A DNA stretch of 64,000 nucleotides from AR5 sp041499965 (lineage in GTDB: Bacteria > Methylomirabilota > Methylomirabilia > Rokubacteriales > CSP1-6). Positions 18,823 to 27,345 of this stretch are shown here, piece by piece; the stretch's first letter is position 1; the number at the start of each line of letters is the position of its first letter. The notes beneath the pieces were generated by a model. That model had not been told where the DNA came from. It saw only the letters and a program-made list of their open reading frames with translations, and made no database searches. The translations under genes were made by a program, and so were the position numbers. The stretch spans positions 13,183-77,182 of the forward strand of contig JBGQLG010000005.1 of NCBI GenBank assembly GCA_041499965.1, given 5' to 3'.

Positions 18823-19902
18823 ATGGCCAAGCTCGACGCGTTCTTCAAGCTGATGTTCGACACCGGGGCCTCGGACCTGCACATCGTCTCCGGCCAGCCG
18901 CCCATCCTGCGCGTGCACGGCGAGCTGGAGCGGGTGAAGTACGACCCGCTCGACGACGAGAACCTCCGGCAGATGCTCTACGAGATCGCGCCCGAGCAGA
19001 AGGTCAAGACGTTCGAGGAGACGGGCGACGTCGACTTCGGCTACGAGATCCCCAACGTGGCCCGCTTCCGCGCCAACTACTTCATGCAGAAGTACGGCTG
19101 CGGCGCGGTGTTCCGCCAGATCCCGACCAAGATCCTCACCGCCGACGAGCTGGGGCTGCCGACCATCCTCAAGAAGTCGGCGATGCTGCACAAGGGGCTG
19201 GTGCTGGTCACCGGGCCGACCGGCTCCGGCAAGTCCACGACGCTGGCCGCGATCGTCGACCACGCCAACAAGCACCGCAAAGACCACATCATCACCATCG
19301 AGGACCCGATCGAGTTCGTGCACGCCGCCCAGGGCTGCCTGGTGAACCACCGCGAGGTGGGCATCCACACGCGCTCGTTCTCGGCGGCGCTGCGCGGCGC
19401 CTTGCGCGAGGACCCCGACATCATCATGGTCGGTGAGATGCGCGACCTGGAGACGATCCGCCTGGCCCTGGAGGCGGCCAACACCGGTCACCTGGTGTTC
19501 GGCACGCTGCACACCACCAGCGCGGCCAAGACCATCGACCGCGTCATCGAGGTGTTTCCGGCCGAGGAGCAGGCCCAGGTGCGCAACGGCCTGTCGACCG
19601 GCCTCAAGGTCGTGGTGGCCCAGAACCTGTTCAAGCGGGTCGACAAGAAGGGGCGGTGCGCGGCGCTGGAGATCCTCGTGTGCACCGCGGCCATCGGCAA
19701 CCTGATCCGCGAGGGCAAGACGGTGCAGATCCCCTCGGCGATCCAGACCGGCAAGCAGTTCGGCATGCAGACCCTCGACGACGCCATCATGGGCGTCCTC
19801 CAGAAGGGCTGGATCAGCCCCGAGGAGGCCTACGACAAATCGATCGACAAGGCGAAGTTCAAGCCGCTGCTGAAGACTCCGCCCGACGAGCTGAACCAGT
19901 AG
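18823..19902 (+). CDS. pilT: Type IV pilus retraction ATPase PilT
   Basis: 359 residues, close to the ~345 of canonical PilT. The N-terminal PAS-like domain begins KLDAFFKLMFDTGASDLHI. Walker A is GPTGSGKST (~residues 132-140). The Asp box and Walker B region read REDPDIIMVGEMRDLETI, and the His box reads NTGHLVFGTLHT with TTSAAKTIDRVIEVFP. It powers pilus depolymerisation for twitching at the inner membrane. It heads a three-gene unit with a second retraction ATPase 10 bases downstream. No pilin or assembly genes lie nearby. Confidence 0.95.
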   Translation: MAKLDAFFKLMFDTGASDLHIVSGQPPILRVHGELERVKYDPLDDENLRQMLYEIAPEQKVKTFEETGDVDFGYEIPNVARFRANYFMQKYGCGAVFRQIPTKILTADELGLPTILKKSAMLHKGLVLVTGPTGSGKSTTLAAIVDHANKHRKDHIITIEDPIEFVHAAQGCLVNHREVGIHTRSFSAALRGALREDPDIIMVGEMRDLETIRLALEAANTGHLVFGTLHTTSAAKTIDRVIEVFPAEEQAQVRNGLSTGLKVVVAQNLFKRVDKKGRCAALEILVCTAAIGNLIREGKTVQIPSAIQTGKQFGMQTLDDAIMGVLQKGWISPEEAYDKSIDKAKFKPLLKTPPDELNQ

Positions 19903-19912
19903 GAGGCCCGGC

Positions 19913-21097
19913 ATGCGCAAGTCGGAAATCGACGACCTGCTGGCGGCGATGCTCGAGTCGCACGACAACGTGTCCGACCTCAACGTCACCGTCGACCGGC
20001 CGCTGCAGGTGGAGTCGGCCGGCGAGCTGGTGGCGGTGCCGGTGGACCCGCCCATCGACACGCTGACGCCGTTCCAGACCGAGATCTTCGCGCTCAACCT
20101 CATCAACGGCGACCGGCGCCTGACCGACCTGCTGATCACGACCGGCTCCTGCGACTCGTCGTACTCCCTGCCGGGCCGGGCGCGCTTCCGGGTCAACATC
20201 TTCTCGCAGCGCGGGAACATCTCGATGGTCCTCCGGAAGCTCGAGACCAACATCCCGACCGTCGACAAGCTCCGGCTGCCCGACGCCTTCAAGAAGATGC
20301 CGGCCGAGAAGAACGGCCTCATCCTCGTCACCGGCGCCACCGGCTCCGGCAAGACGACCTCGCTGGCCGCGCTGCTCAACGAGATCAACGCCACCAAGTC
20401 GGTGCACATCGTGACGCTGGAGGATCCCGTCGAGTACGTGCACCCCAACCGGAAGGCCACCTTCAACCAGCGCGAGCTCGGCCTCGACTACGACAACTTC
20501 GCCAACGGTCTGCGGGCGGCCTTGCGGCAGGCGCCCAAGATCATCCTGGTTGGTGAGATGCGCGACCGGGAGACGGCCGAGCTGGCCCTCAAGGCCTCGG
20601 AGACCGGCCACCTGGTCCTCTCCACGCTGCACACGGTGAACGCCGGCCAGGCCATCAATCGCATCATCGGCATGTTCGACAAGGACGAGGAAAAGCAGGT
20701 CCGGCAGCGGCTGGCCGACACCGTGCGGTGGGTGGTGGGCCAGCGCCTGGTGCCCAAGGTGGGCGGCGGACGCTGGGCCGTGCACGACATCCTGGCCAAC
20801 ACGATCCGCTCCAACGAGCTCATCCTGCAAGGCGAGCAGGAGGGCAAGACCTTCTACGAGATCCAGGAGGTCGGCGAGCCCTTCGGCATGATGACCTTCG
20901 ACCAGTCGCTGCTGCACTCCTACGAGCACGGCCTCGTCACCGAGGACACCGCGGTCAACTACTCCACCCGCCGGGCGGTGGTCCAGCGCGGCGTGGACAC
21001 GATCAAGCAGAAGCGCGGCGAGAAGACGACCGACGTCGAGGGGCTCAAGCTCGACTCCGACTACAACCGCTCGGTGTTCGGCGCGAGGAAGAAATGA
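19913..21097 (+). CDS. Second PilT/PilU-type retraction ATPase
   Basis: 394 residues, paralogous to the preceding PilT. It has GATGSGKTTSLAAL (Walker A), EDPVEYVHPNRKATFNQREL, LVGEMRDRETAELALKA and ETGHLVLSTLHTVNA. The longer N- and C-termini and the LLAAMLESHDNVSDLNV start recall PilU, the accessory motor that works with PilT under load. The C-terminal ~40 residues (QKRGEKTTDVEGLKLDS) are a non-catalytic tail. Its stop overlaps the next ATG (ATGA). The name PilU is inferred from pairing and order and is not proven. Confidence 0.9.
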   Translation: MRKSEIDDLLAAMLESHDNVSDLNVTVDRPLQVESAGELVAVPVDPPIDTLTPFQTEIFALNLINGDRRLTDLLITTGSCDSSYSLPGRARFRVNIFSQRGNISMVLRKLETNIPTVDKLRLPDAFKKMPAEKNGLILVTGATGSGKTTSLAALLNEINATKSVHIVTLEDPVEYVHPNRKATFNQRELGLDYDNFANGLRAALRQAPKIILVGEMRDRETAELALKASETGHLVLSTLHTVNAGQAINRIIGMFDKDEEKQVRQRLADTVRWVVGQRLVPKVGGGRWAVHDILANTIRSNELILQGEQEGKTFYEIQEVGEPFGMMTFDQSLLHSYEHGLVTEDTAVNYSTRRAVVQRGVDTIKQKRGEKTTDVEGLKLDSDYNRSVFGARKK

Positions 21098-21561
21098 GCC
21101 CCGAGGCCCAGGCCGCTCCGGAAGTGTTCGAGGCGCGGCTGGCGCTCGTCTGCGAGGACGCGCCCGAGCGTCAGGCCGTCATCAAGGCGGCGCTGGAGCA
21201 GATCGGCTTCACCATGCTCGCCGTCAAGAACGCGGACGAGGCGATCGAGCGGATGCGGCGCGACGTCTACGAGCTGGTCATCATCGACGAGCAGTACCAG
21301 GGCGCGACCCCGCTCGACAACGCCGTGCTGGCCTCGCTGCGGGGGATGCCGATGACCCAGCGGCGCTGGATGTTCGTGGCCCTGGTCGGCCGCGAGTTCA
21401 AGACCTTCGACAACGCTATGGCCTTCGCGCGCAGCGTGAACGTGGTCGTCAACGTCAACGACCTGCCCCACTTCCCGGCCATCCTCAAAAAGGGCATCAC
21501 CGAACACGTGGAGTTCTACCGCACCTTCCGCCAGGTGCTGACGGAGGCGGGGAAACGGTAG
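21094..21561 (+). CDS. Receiver-like protein, probably degenerate, of the pilT cluster
   Basis: 155 residues. The pattern of a CheY-like fold is visible: LALVCEDAPERQAVIKAAL, then VYELVIIDEQYQG with an Asp at the phospho-acceptor position. However, the conserved Lys near the end of strand 5 is replaced by a VVVNVNDLPHF segment. It is therefore likely a pseudo-receiver that works by contact. It is translationally coupled to the PilU-like gene, so a role in tuning the retraction motors is a reasonable inference. Many PilT clusters in delta- and related proteobacteria carry such a third gene. Confidence 0.75.
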   Translation: MSPEAQAAPEVFEARLALVCEDAPERQAVIKAALEQIGFTMLAVKNADEAIERMRRDVYELVIIDEQYQGATPLDNAVLASLRGMPMTQRRWMFVALVGREFKTFDNAMAFARSVNVVVNVNDLPHFPAILKKGITEHVEFYRTFRQVLTEAGKR

Positions 21562-21574
21562 CGCCCTGACCCGG

Positions 21575-23482
21575 CTAGCGGGTCTTGCCGAAGAAGCGGT
21601 CGGAGGCGGGCTTGGCGCCGGGCTTGGGGTCGGGGGGCAAGGGCGGGGGCTTGCGGCGCAGCATGATCGAGAGCTCGTAGCGACGGTCGTTCTTGGGGTC
21701 GGCGTTGAAGATCCCCATCCAGAAGCCGCTGAACTCCTGGCCGAACTCCTCCAGCGTGGTGCCGCCCGTCCGGTGCTTGCGCGGCGCGGCCTGCGCCTTG
21801 CCGGCCGCCGGCAGCGTGACCAGCCAGGCGTGGTCGGTGGGCGCCTCGTTCTCCGTCAGCTTGATCTCGACGTTGGGCGGATCGGCCAGCGTCTCGCCGG
21901 CCAGTCGCAGCGTGAAGAACCGTGTGGTCAGCGGCCCCAGCGAGACGCGGAAGACGTGCGGGCCCAGCCGCTCCTTGGACTCCGTGAGCGTGCGCGTCTG
22001 CTCCTCGGTGCTGCCCGGCTTCTCCGCCCGCATGAACAGGCGCGTGCCCTCGTCGGCCTCCACGATGCCGCCCTGCACCCACGCCCCCGGCCTGGGGATC
22101 ACGCTGGCGACGACGTCGCGCACGAAATCCGGATACGTCTTGTAGAGCCGGCCCTCGGCCACGACGTACAGGTACAGCTCGCGGCTGAGGGCGTCGGGCG
22201 TGGTGAACAGGGGGTTGAGGCGCGTGAGGGCTTGCTGCACGAAGCCCTCCTCCTGCTTGTCGATGTGGGCCAGCAGCAACGCGTAGCCCTCGGCCAGCCG
22301 GCCGCCCTCGTACTCGGCGCTCTTCTGCAGCGGCACGCTCAGCAGGTAGGGGAAGCGCTTGACGAAGTCGAACGCGGCGTCTCCGAAGCCGAGGCCGCGC
22401 TCGCGCAAGCCCTGCCAGCCGGTTCGGGCGCCGATCCACCACTGGGCGGTTTCCTGGGCCAGGCGCTCCAGCTCGTCCTCGCGCGCGCGGCTCGCCTCGT
22501 CGATGGCCGGCGCGTCGCCGCTCTGCCGCAACCCGCCGACGAACGAGCCGGTGGCGGCGGTCACCGGGTCGACGGTGCGCAGGATCTCGACGACGCCGGC
22601 ATCCGGTGGGCCGGCGGCGGGAGCCGCCGCCGCGGGCGCGAGGGGCGGAGGCGGGCTCGTGGGAGCGACGAGCGGTGCGACTTGCATGGGCGCGTCGGCG
22701 ACCTGCGGTGTCGGCGCCTGCACGACCACGGGCTCGGGAACGATCGCCACCACCGGTGCGGACGGAGCGGGGGTCGCGCTGACGGGTTCGGGCTCGGGCG
22801 GGGCGGACGGCCGTGCGCGCTTGCGGGAGGCCGGGGGCGCCTCACCGTGCCGGCCGAGCCGGCCGCGGAGCGCGGCCAGCCCCAGCGCCCGGCTGAACGA
22901 CTCGGTGACGGCGTCTTGCAGGGCCGCACAACGGTCATCGTCGAGAACGTTCCAGCCCTCGATCAGCGCCAGCAGGTCGGCGTAGGGACGCGTCCTGGTC
23001 GGCAGCGCCGTCGTCTCCTGCGCGAGCTCGGCAGGCGGGGCGCCCGCCAGCGCCATGCGCAGCTCGCGCGCGCGGGCCTGGGCATCGTTCAGCGCCGGCA
23101 GGCTCTTGTCCTCGCGGTGAACGAGCGCGACGACGCGGTCGAGGACGCTGAACGCCTCCTCGCGCGCCTCCTCCCACGCCGCCACGTGCGCGCGGTGCTC
23201 CTCGGCCGCCGTGATGGCGGCCAGGACCGGTTCGAGGTCGCGCAGGGTGCCGATCTCGCCCTCCTCGAGGATCACCGACAGGGCGCCGGCCTGCTCGAGC
23301 ATGGCGGCGCGCAGCTCGGTGAACGCCTTGCGGGCGGCGCTCAGCTCGTCCAGGAGCATCGTGGGCGGAGGCAGGGTGGCGACCAGGCCGTCGGCGGCAC
23401 CGGCGGCCCGCGAGCCGAGGGCGGCGAAGTCGGCGCGCAGCGCGGACAGGCGGTGTCCGAGCCCTCCGTTCGCGGGTGTCAC
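21575..23482 (-). CDS. Large unknown protein with Pro-rich hinge
   Basis: 635 residues from the GTG at 23482. Residues 1-290 are helical with coiled-coil propensity (LRADFAALGSRAAGAADGLV; DELSAARKAFTELRAAML). Residues ~215-310 are a Pro/Ala/Val hinge, and residues ~330-635 form a mixed domain with no recognised motif (RFPYLLSVPLQKSAEYEGG; GRLYKTYPDFVRDVVASV). There is no signal peptide or membrane helix, so it is probably cytosolic. It converges on the PilT cluster (14-base gap). Its start overlaps a 10-codon leader ORF (GTGA). I do not recognise the family; a role with pili is only a positional guess. Confidence 0.62.
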   Translation of the reverse strand: MTPANGGLGHRLSALRADFAALGSRAAGAADGLVATLPPPTMLLDELSAARKAFTELRAAMLEQAGALSVILEEGEIGTLRDLEPVLAAITAAEEHRAHVAAWEEAREEAFSVLDRVVALVHREDKSLPALNDAQARARELRMALAGAPPAELAQETTALPTRTRPYADLLALIEGWNVLDDDRCAALQDAVTESFSRALGLAALRGRLGRHGEAPPASRKRARPSAPPEPEPVSATPAPSAPVVAIVPEPVVVQAPTPQVADAPMQVAPLVAPTSPPPPLAPAAAAPAAGPPDAGVVEILRTVDPVTAATGSFVGGLRQSGDAPAIDEASRAREDELERLAQETAQWWIGARTGWQGLRERGLGFGDAAFDFVKRFPYLLSVPLQKSAEYEGGRLAEGYALLLAHIDKQEEGFVQQALTRLNPLFTTPDALSRELYLYVVAEGRLYKTYPDFVRDVVASVIPRPGAWVQGGIVEADEGTRLFMRAEKPGSTEEQTRTLTESKERLGPHVFRVSLGPLTTRFFTLRLAGETLADPPNVEIKLTENEAPTDHAWLVTLPAAGKAQAAPRKHRTGGTTLEEFGQEFSGFWMGIFNADPKNDRRYELSIMLRRKPPPLPPDPKPGAKPASDRFFGKTR

Positions 23483-23511
23483 GCCGGGTCCCCGACGGTC
23501 AGCGCGCTCAT
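23479..23511 (-). CDS. Possible 10-codon leader ORF coupled to the downstream GTG
   Basis: ATG at 23511 opens MSALTVGDPA and stops with TGA inside the GTGA that starts the 635-residue protein. A -10-like TATACT on the same strand (23528-23523) would start the mRNA only a few bases before this ATG. A stop-start overlap would let terminating ribosomes begin the large protein without a Shine-Dalgarno site. No direct evidence of translation. Confidence 0.3.
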   Translation of the reverse strand: MSALTVGDPA

Positions 23512-23522
23512 GAGACCCGATA

Positions 23523-23528
23523 AGTATA
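23523..23528 (-). promoter_or_regulatory. Putative -10 box for the minus-strand 635-residue protein
   Basis: TATACT on the minus strand, about 12 bases before the leader ATG at 23511. No convincing -35 box is seen 17 bases upstream, so this is weak alone. The AT-rich stretch 23520-23531 stands out in its GC-rich surroundings. Confidence 0.35.
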
Positions 23529-23750
23529 ACGGAGACACCCCGCACCACCGCCGCGCTGATGGTCAGTTGCTCGCCATCGGACCCGGTCAGAAACCGGGCA
23601 GGCTCCGGAGGCCGCTCGAACGTGGGATGCCGATCCAGTCCAACGAACACGCAGGCTTGTGTACATTCTGCGGCTTGGTACCGGCCTTGCGATAGAGCGG
23701 GTCAGCCCGACGGTCGGGTGGCAGCGCCGAGCAGCCGGGGGAATGGATCG

Positions 23751-24344
23751 ATGACGGGGAGATACCGCGCGTTCGTGCTTGCCAGCCTCCTGGCCCTGGG
23801 CCTGATCGCCACTCGCGAGGCCGTCGCCGGCCAGGCGAGCGACCAGCTGCGCTCCCGCATCGACCGCGTGGTGACGATCCTCGAGGATCCCATCCTCAAG
23901 GTGCGCCCCGAGGAGCGGCGGGTGGCCCTGCAGGGCGCGGCCACCGACATCTTCGACTTCACCGAGATCACGCGCCGCTCGCTCGGACGCCACTGGCAGA
24001 CGGCGACGCCGACCGAGCGCGAGGAGCTGGTGCAGCTCTTCACCGTGCTGCTCGAACGCTCCTACCTCGGCCGCATCGAGCAGTACAGCGGTGAGCGGAT
24101 CAGCGTCGTGGGCGAGACGCTCGACGGCGAGCTGGCCACCGTGCGCACCCGCCTGGTGAGCAAGGGGGGCACCGAGACGCCCGTCGACTACCGCCTGCAT
24201 CGCGCCGGCGACCGCTGGATGGCCTACGACGTCAACGTCGAGGGCGTGAGCCTCGTCGCGAACTACCGGGCGCAGTTCAACAAGATCCTCCAGACCTCGT
24301 CGGCCCAGGTGCTCGTGCAGCGGCTCCGCGCCAAACAGGAGTAG
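23751..24344 (+). CDS. MlaC/Ttg2D-family periplasmic phospholipid-binding protein (copy 1)
   Basis: 197 residues. A signal peptide (FVLASLLALGLIATREAVAG) precedes a tandem-helix plus NTF2-like fold. Family marks are DFTEITRRSLGRHWQTATP, EREELVQLFTVLLERSYL and GVSLVANYRAQFNKIL near the end. MlaC shuttles phospholipids between the outer membrane and the MlaFEDB ABC transporter. No mlaD/E/F is in the window. A paralogue follows 60 bases downstream with the same architecture, so this is a tandem duplication. The lipid could also be a hopanoid (HpnM is homologous), which sequence alone cannot decide. Confidence 0.88.
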   Translation: MTGRYRAFVLASLLALGLIATREAVAGQASDQLRSRIDRVVTILEDPILKVRPEERRVALQGAATDIFDFTEITRRSLGRHWQTATPTEREELVQLFTVLLERSYLGRIEQYSGERISVVGETLDGELATVRTRLVSKGGTETPVDYRLHRAGDRWMAYDVNVEGVSLVANYRAQFNKILQTSSAQVLVQRLRAKQE

Positions 24345-24404
24345 GGAGTAGCGGCGCGGGCGGCGAATCGTCTAGACTCTCGGCAACTCACGACGGAGGT
24401 GGCG

Positions 24405-25046
24405 ATGACCTCGGTGCGGACACTGCTGATGACGGCGATGGCGATGGTGCTCACCACGGGCGCGACGGCGTGGGCCGGCGCGCCGACCGAGCAGCTGCGC
24501 GGCCGCGTCGATCGCGTGCTGCGCGTGCTGGAAGACCCGCAGCTCAAGCCGGAGGCCCGCGCCCTCGATCGGCGGGAGGCCGTCCGCGTGATCGTCGAGG
24601 AGATCTTCGACTTCCGGGAACTGTCGCAGCGCTCGCTGGGCCTGCACTGGAAGGCCCGCACGCCCACCGAGCGCGACGAGTTCGTCCAGCTCTTCGCCGA
24701 CCTGCTGGAGCGCTCCTACATCGGCAAGATCGAGCTCTACAGCGGCGGCGAGCGCATCCAGTACGCCGGCGAGGTGCCCGACGGCGACCAGCTGGCCACC
24801 GTGCGCACGAAGATCGTCACCAAGCAGGGCACCGAGATCCCGGTCGACTACCGCATGCACCGGGTCGACGACCTCTGGCTGGTCTACGACGTGGCCATCG
24901 AGGGCGTGAGCCTGGTGGCCAACTACCGCGCCCAGTTCAACAAGATCATCCAGCGGTCCACGTTCAAGGGGCTGCTCGCGCAGCTGGTGGCCAAGAAGCA
25001 AGAGGCGACCGCCGACGCCCCAGTGAAGCGCGCCTCGCAGCGGTAG
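24405..25046 (+). CDS. MlaC/Ttg2D-family periplasmic phospholipid-binding protein (copy 2)
   Basis: 213 residues from ATG 24405, preferred over GTG 24399 because GGAGG at 24394-24398 sits 6 bases before it. A signal peptide (MTAMAMVLTTGATAWAG) is followed by an MlaC fold nearly parallel to the upstream copy: DFRELSQRSLGLHWKARTP, ERDEFVQLFADLLERSYIG and GVSLVANYRAQFNKII. The C-terminal tail is more basic (AKKQEATADAPVKRAS). Two adjacent MlaC proteins may bind different lipids or form a relay. The MoxR gene begins 9 bases after the stop. Confidence 0.88.
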   Translation: MTSVRTLLMTAMAMVLTTGATAWAGAPTEQLRGRVDRVLRVLEDPQLKPEARALDRREAVRVIVEEIFDFRELSQRSLGLHWKARTPTERDEFVQLFADLLERSYIGKIELYSGGERIQYAGEVPDGDQLATVRTKIVTKQGTEIPVDYRMHRVDDLWLVYDVAIEGVSLVANYRAQFNKIIQRSTFKGLLAQLVAKKQEATADAPVKRASQR

Positions 25047-25054
25047 CGGACGGC

Positions 25055-25993
25055 GTGAGCGCGCCGCCGCGGGAGACGTTCCGCCGCATCGCGGCCAATC
25101 TCGCCACCGTCATGCACGGCCAGGAGCTGGCCATCCGCCGGCTCCTGGCCGCCTTCGCCAGCGCCGGCCACGTGCTGCTGGAGGACTACCCGGGCACCGG
25201 CAAGACCACGCTGGCCAAGGCGCTGGCCCGCTCGATCGGTGCCGGCTTCAAGCGTGTGCAGTTCACGCCGGATCTCCTGCCATCCGACATCCTCGGCGTG
25301 TCCGTCTTCGACCCGCGGGATCAGACCTTCCGCTTCCACGAGGGCCCGATCTTCACCCACATCCTGCTGGCCGACGAGATCAACCGCGCCTCGCCGCGCA
25401 CGCAGTCCGCCCTGCTGGAGGCGATGGCCGAGAGCCAGGTGTCGGTGGACGGCGTGAGCACGCGGCTGCCCGAGTTGTTCTTCGTGATCGCGACCCAGAA
25501 TCCGGTCGAGTTCCGCGGCACCTATCCGCTGCCCGAGGCGCAGATGGACCGCTTCGGCATGCAGTTCGGCCTCGGCTACGTCGAGCCGGCCGAGGAGGTC
25601 GCCATCCTGGCCGACCAAGCCGAGGGCCACCCGCTCGACGCCCTCGCCGCCTGCGTGTCGCTGGAGGACGTGCGCGCGCTGCGGCAGGGCGTGCGCGGCG
25701 TCCGCGTGAGCGACGAGGTGAAGCGCTACGCGGTCGACCTGGTGCGCGCCACCCGCACCGCGCCCGGCGTGCAACTCGGCGCCAGTCCCCGGGCCTCGCT
25801 GGCGCTCGTCGGCGCCGCTCAGGCGGTGGCGCTGTTCGACGGGCAGGACTTCGTGACCCCCGAGCACGTGCAGGAGCTGGCCGTGCCGGTCATCGCCCAT
25901 CGCCTCGCGCTCGACCCGCAGGCGCGCTTCTCCGGCGCCACCGCGGTGTCGGTGGTCGAGGAGGTCGTCAAGACGATCGCCGTGCCGGCGTAG
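25055..25993 (+). CDS. MoxR-family AAA+ ATPase
   Basis: 312 residues from a GTG. Walker A is EDYPGTGKTTLAKAL (~residues 45-59), Walker B is HILLADEINRASPRTQSAL (~103-121), sensor 1 is FFVIATQNPVEFRGTYPLP and the lid helix includes LGASPRASLAL. MoxR proteins act as chaperone-like ATPases that mature or activate partner complexes. Here the partners are likely the DUF58 and transglutaminase genes that follow 2 bases after and by overlap. This gene trio is very widespread. Confidence 0.94.
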   Translation: MSAPPRETFRRIAANLATVMHGQELAIRRLLAAFASAGHVLLEDYPGTGKTTLAKALARSIGAGFKRVQFTPDLLPSDILGVSVFDPRDQTFRFHEGPIFTHILLADEINRASPRTQSALLEAMAESQVSVDGVSTRLPELFFVIATQNPVEFRGTYPLPEAQMDRFGMQFGLGYVEPAEEVAILADQAEGHPLDALAACVSLEDVRALRQGVRGVRVSDEVKRYAVDLVRATRTAPGVQLGASPRASLALVGAAQAVALFDGQDFVTPEHVQELAVPVIAHRLALDPQARFSGATAVSVVEEVVKTIAVPA

Positions 25994-25995
25994 CC

Positions 25996-27345
25996 GTGCG
26001 GCGGCTCCTCCATCGCAGCTTCCGCGCGGTCTCCGGCCTGCAGCACCGTCTCGGGCGCCGCCTCACGCCGGCCGGTCAGCTGGCCGGAGCCGGGCTGCTC
26101 GCTGCCCTCGTCATCGGGCCCAACACGCGGCTCACCGTCGCCTACCAGGCGGCCACCTTCATCGGCGCCTTGCTGCTCGTCGCGCTCGCCGGTGTGCTGC
26201 GGCGGCCGCCCGCGCTGGTGATCCGGCGGCGGCTGCCGCGCTTCGCGACGGTCGGCGAGCCCTTGAGTTATCCGGTCACCGTGCTCAACCCCGGGCCGCG
26301 CCCGGCGGCCGGCCTGACCGTGCTCGAGGATCTTGCTGATCCGCGTCCGTCGTTCGAGGCGTGGCGGACGACGCCGGCGCCGGACGAAGCTCGGCGCAAC
26401 CGCTTCGACCGCGCGGTCGGCTATCCCCGCTGGGCGTGGCTGCTCTCGATGAGCCAGCGGGCGACGATCGGCGAGCAGCCGCTGCCGGTGCTGCCGCCCG
26501 GCGCGGAGGTCGAGACGCGGCTCAGCCTGCTGCCGCAGCGCCGTGGGCGCCTGACGCTCAGCGGCACGACGGTGGCGCGCCGCGAGCCACTCGGCCTGAT
26601 GCGCGCGCTGCGGCCGCGGCCGGCGCCGGCCACGCTGGTGATCCTGCCGCGGCGGTATCCGCTGCCACCGCTCACCCTGCCCGGCGCGCGGCGTTACCAG
26701 CACGGGGGCGTCGCGCTGGCCCAGTCGGTCGGCGACTCCGAGGAGTTCGTTTCGCTGCGCGACTACCGTCCGGGCGATCCGCTCAAGCGCATCCACTGGC
26801 GCTCGTGGGCCCGGAGCGGGCGTCCGGTGGTGCGCGAGTACCAGGACGAGTTCTTCGTGCGCCATGCCCTGGTGCTCGACACCTTCACCCCGGCCCCCAC
26901 GGCGGCCTTCGAGGAGGCGGTGTCGGTGGCGGCGTCGTTCGCCTGCTCGGCCGGCACCCAGGAGTCGCTCCTCGACCTGCTGTTCGTCGGGCCGGAGGCG
27001 TTCTCGGTCACGGCCGGGCGCGGCGTCGGGCACGTCGAGCACCTGCTCGAGATCCTGGCCGCCGTGCAGCCCTGTCGCGACCGGCCCTTCGCGACGCTCG
27101 ACCGCCTGCTTCTCGAGCGTCAGGCCGCGCTGAGCGGGGCCATCTGCGTCCTGCTCGGCTGGGACGCGCCCCGGCGCGCCCTGGTGAGCCGGCTGCGCGG
27201 CCTCGGGATCCCGACGCTCGCCCTGGTGGTCACGGACCCCACTGCCACGCCCGCCGTCGGCGCCGACGGCGAGGAGGCCGGCGTGCATCGCCTGCTGGTC
27301 GGCCGCGTGGGCGAAGGGCTCGCGCGCCTGCGGGGGGACGCGTAG
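25996..27345 (+). CDS. DUF58 (vWA-like) membrane protein
   Basis: 449 residues from a GTG two bases after the moxR stop. One or two membrane helices near residues 25-70 are followed by a beta domain. The family hallmark is EEFVSLRDYRPGDPLKRIHWRSWARSG (DUF58 core; metal-site-like Asp in the following VLDTF). DUF58 proteins resemble von Willebrand A folds and partner with MoxR. They are thought to act at the cytoplasmic membrane. The stop overlaps the next start (TAGTG). Confidence 0.9.
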   Translation: MRRLLHRSFRAVSGLQHRLGRRLTPAGQLAGAGLLAALVIGPNTRLTVAYQAATFIGALLLVALAGVLRRPPALVIRRRLPRFATVGEPLSYPVTVLNPGPRPAAGLTVLEDLADPRPSFEAWRTTPAPDEARRNRFDRAVGYPRWAWLLSMSQRATIGEQPLPVLPPGAEVETRLSLLPQRRGRLTLSGTTVARREPLGLMRALRPRPAPATLVILPRRYPLPPLTLPGARRYQHGGVALAQSVGDSEEFVSLRDYRPGDPLKRIHWRSWARSGRPVVREYQDEFFVRHALVLDTFTPAPTAAFEEAVSVAASFACSAGTQESLLDLLFVGPEAFSVTAGRGVGHVEHLLEILAAVQPCRDRPFATLDRLLLERQAALSGAICVLLGWDAPRRALVSRLRGLGIPTLALVVTDPTATPAVGADGEEAGVHRLLVGRVGEGLARLRGDA

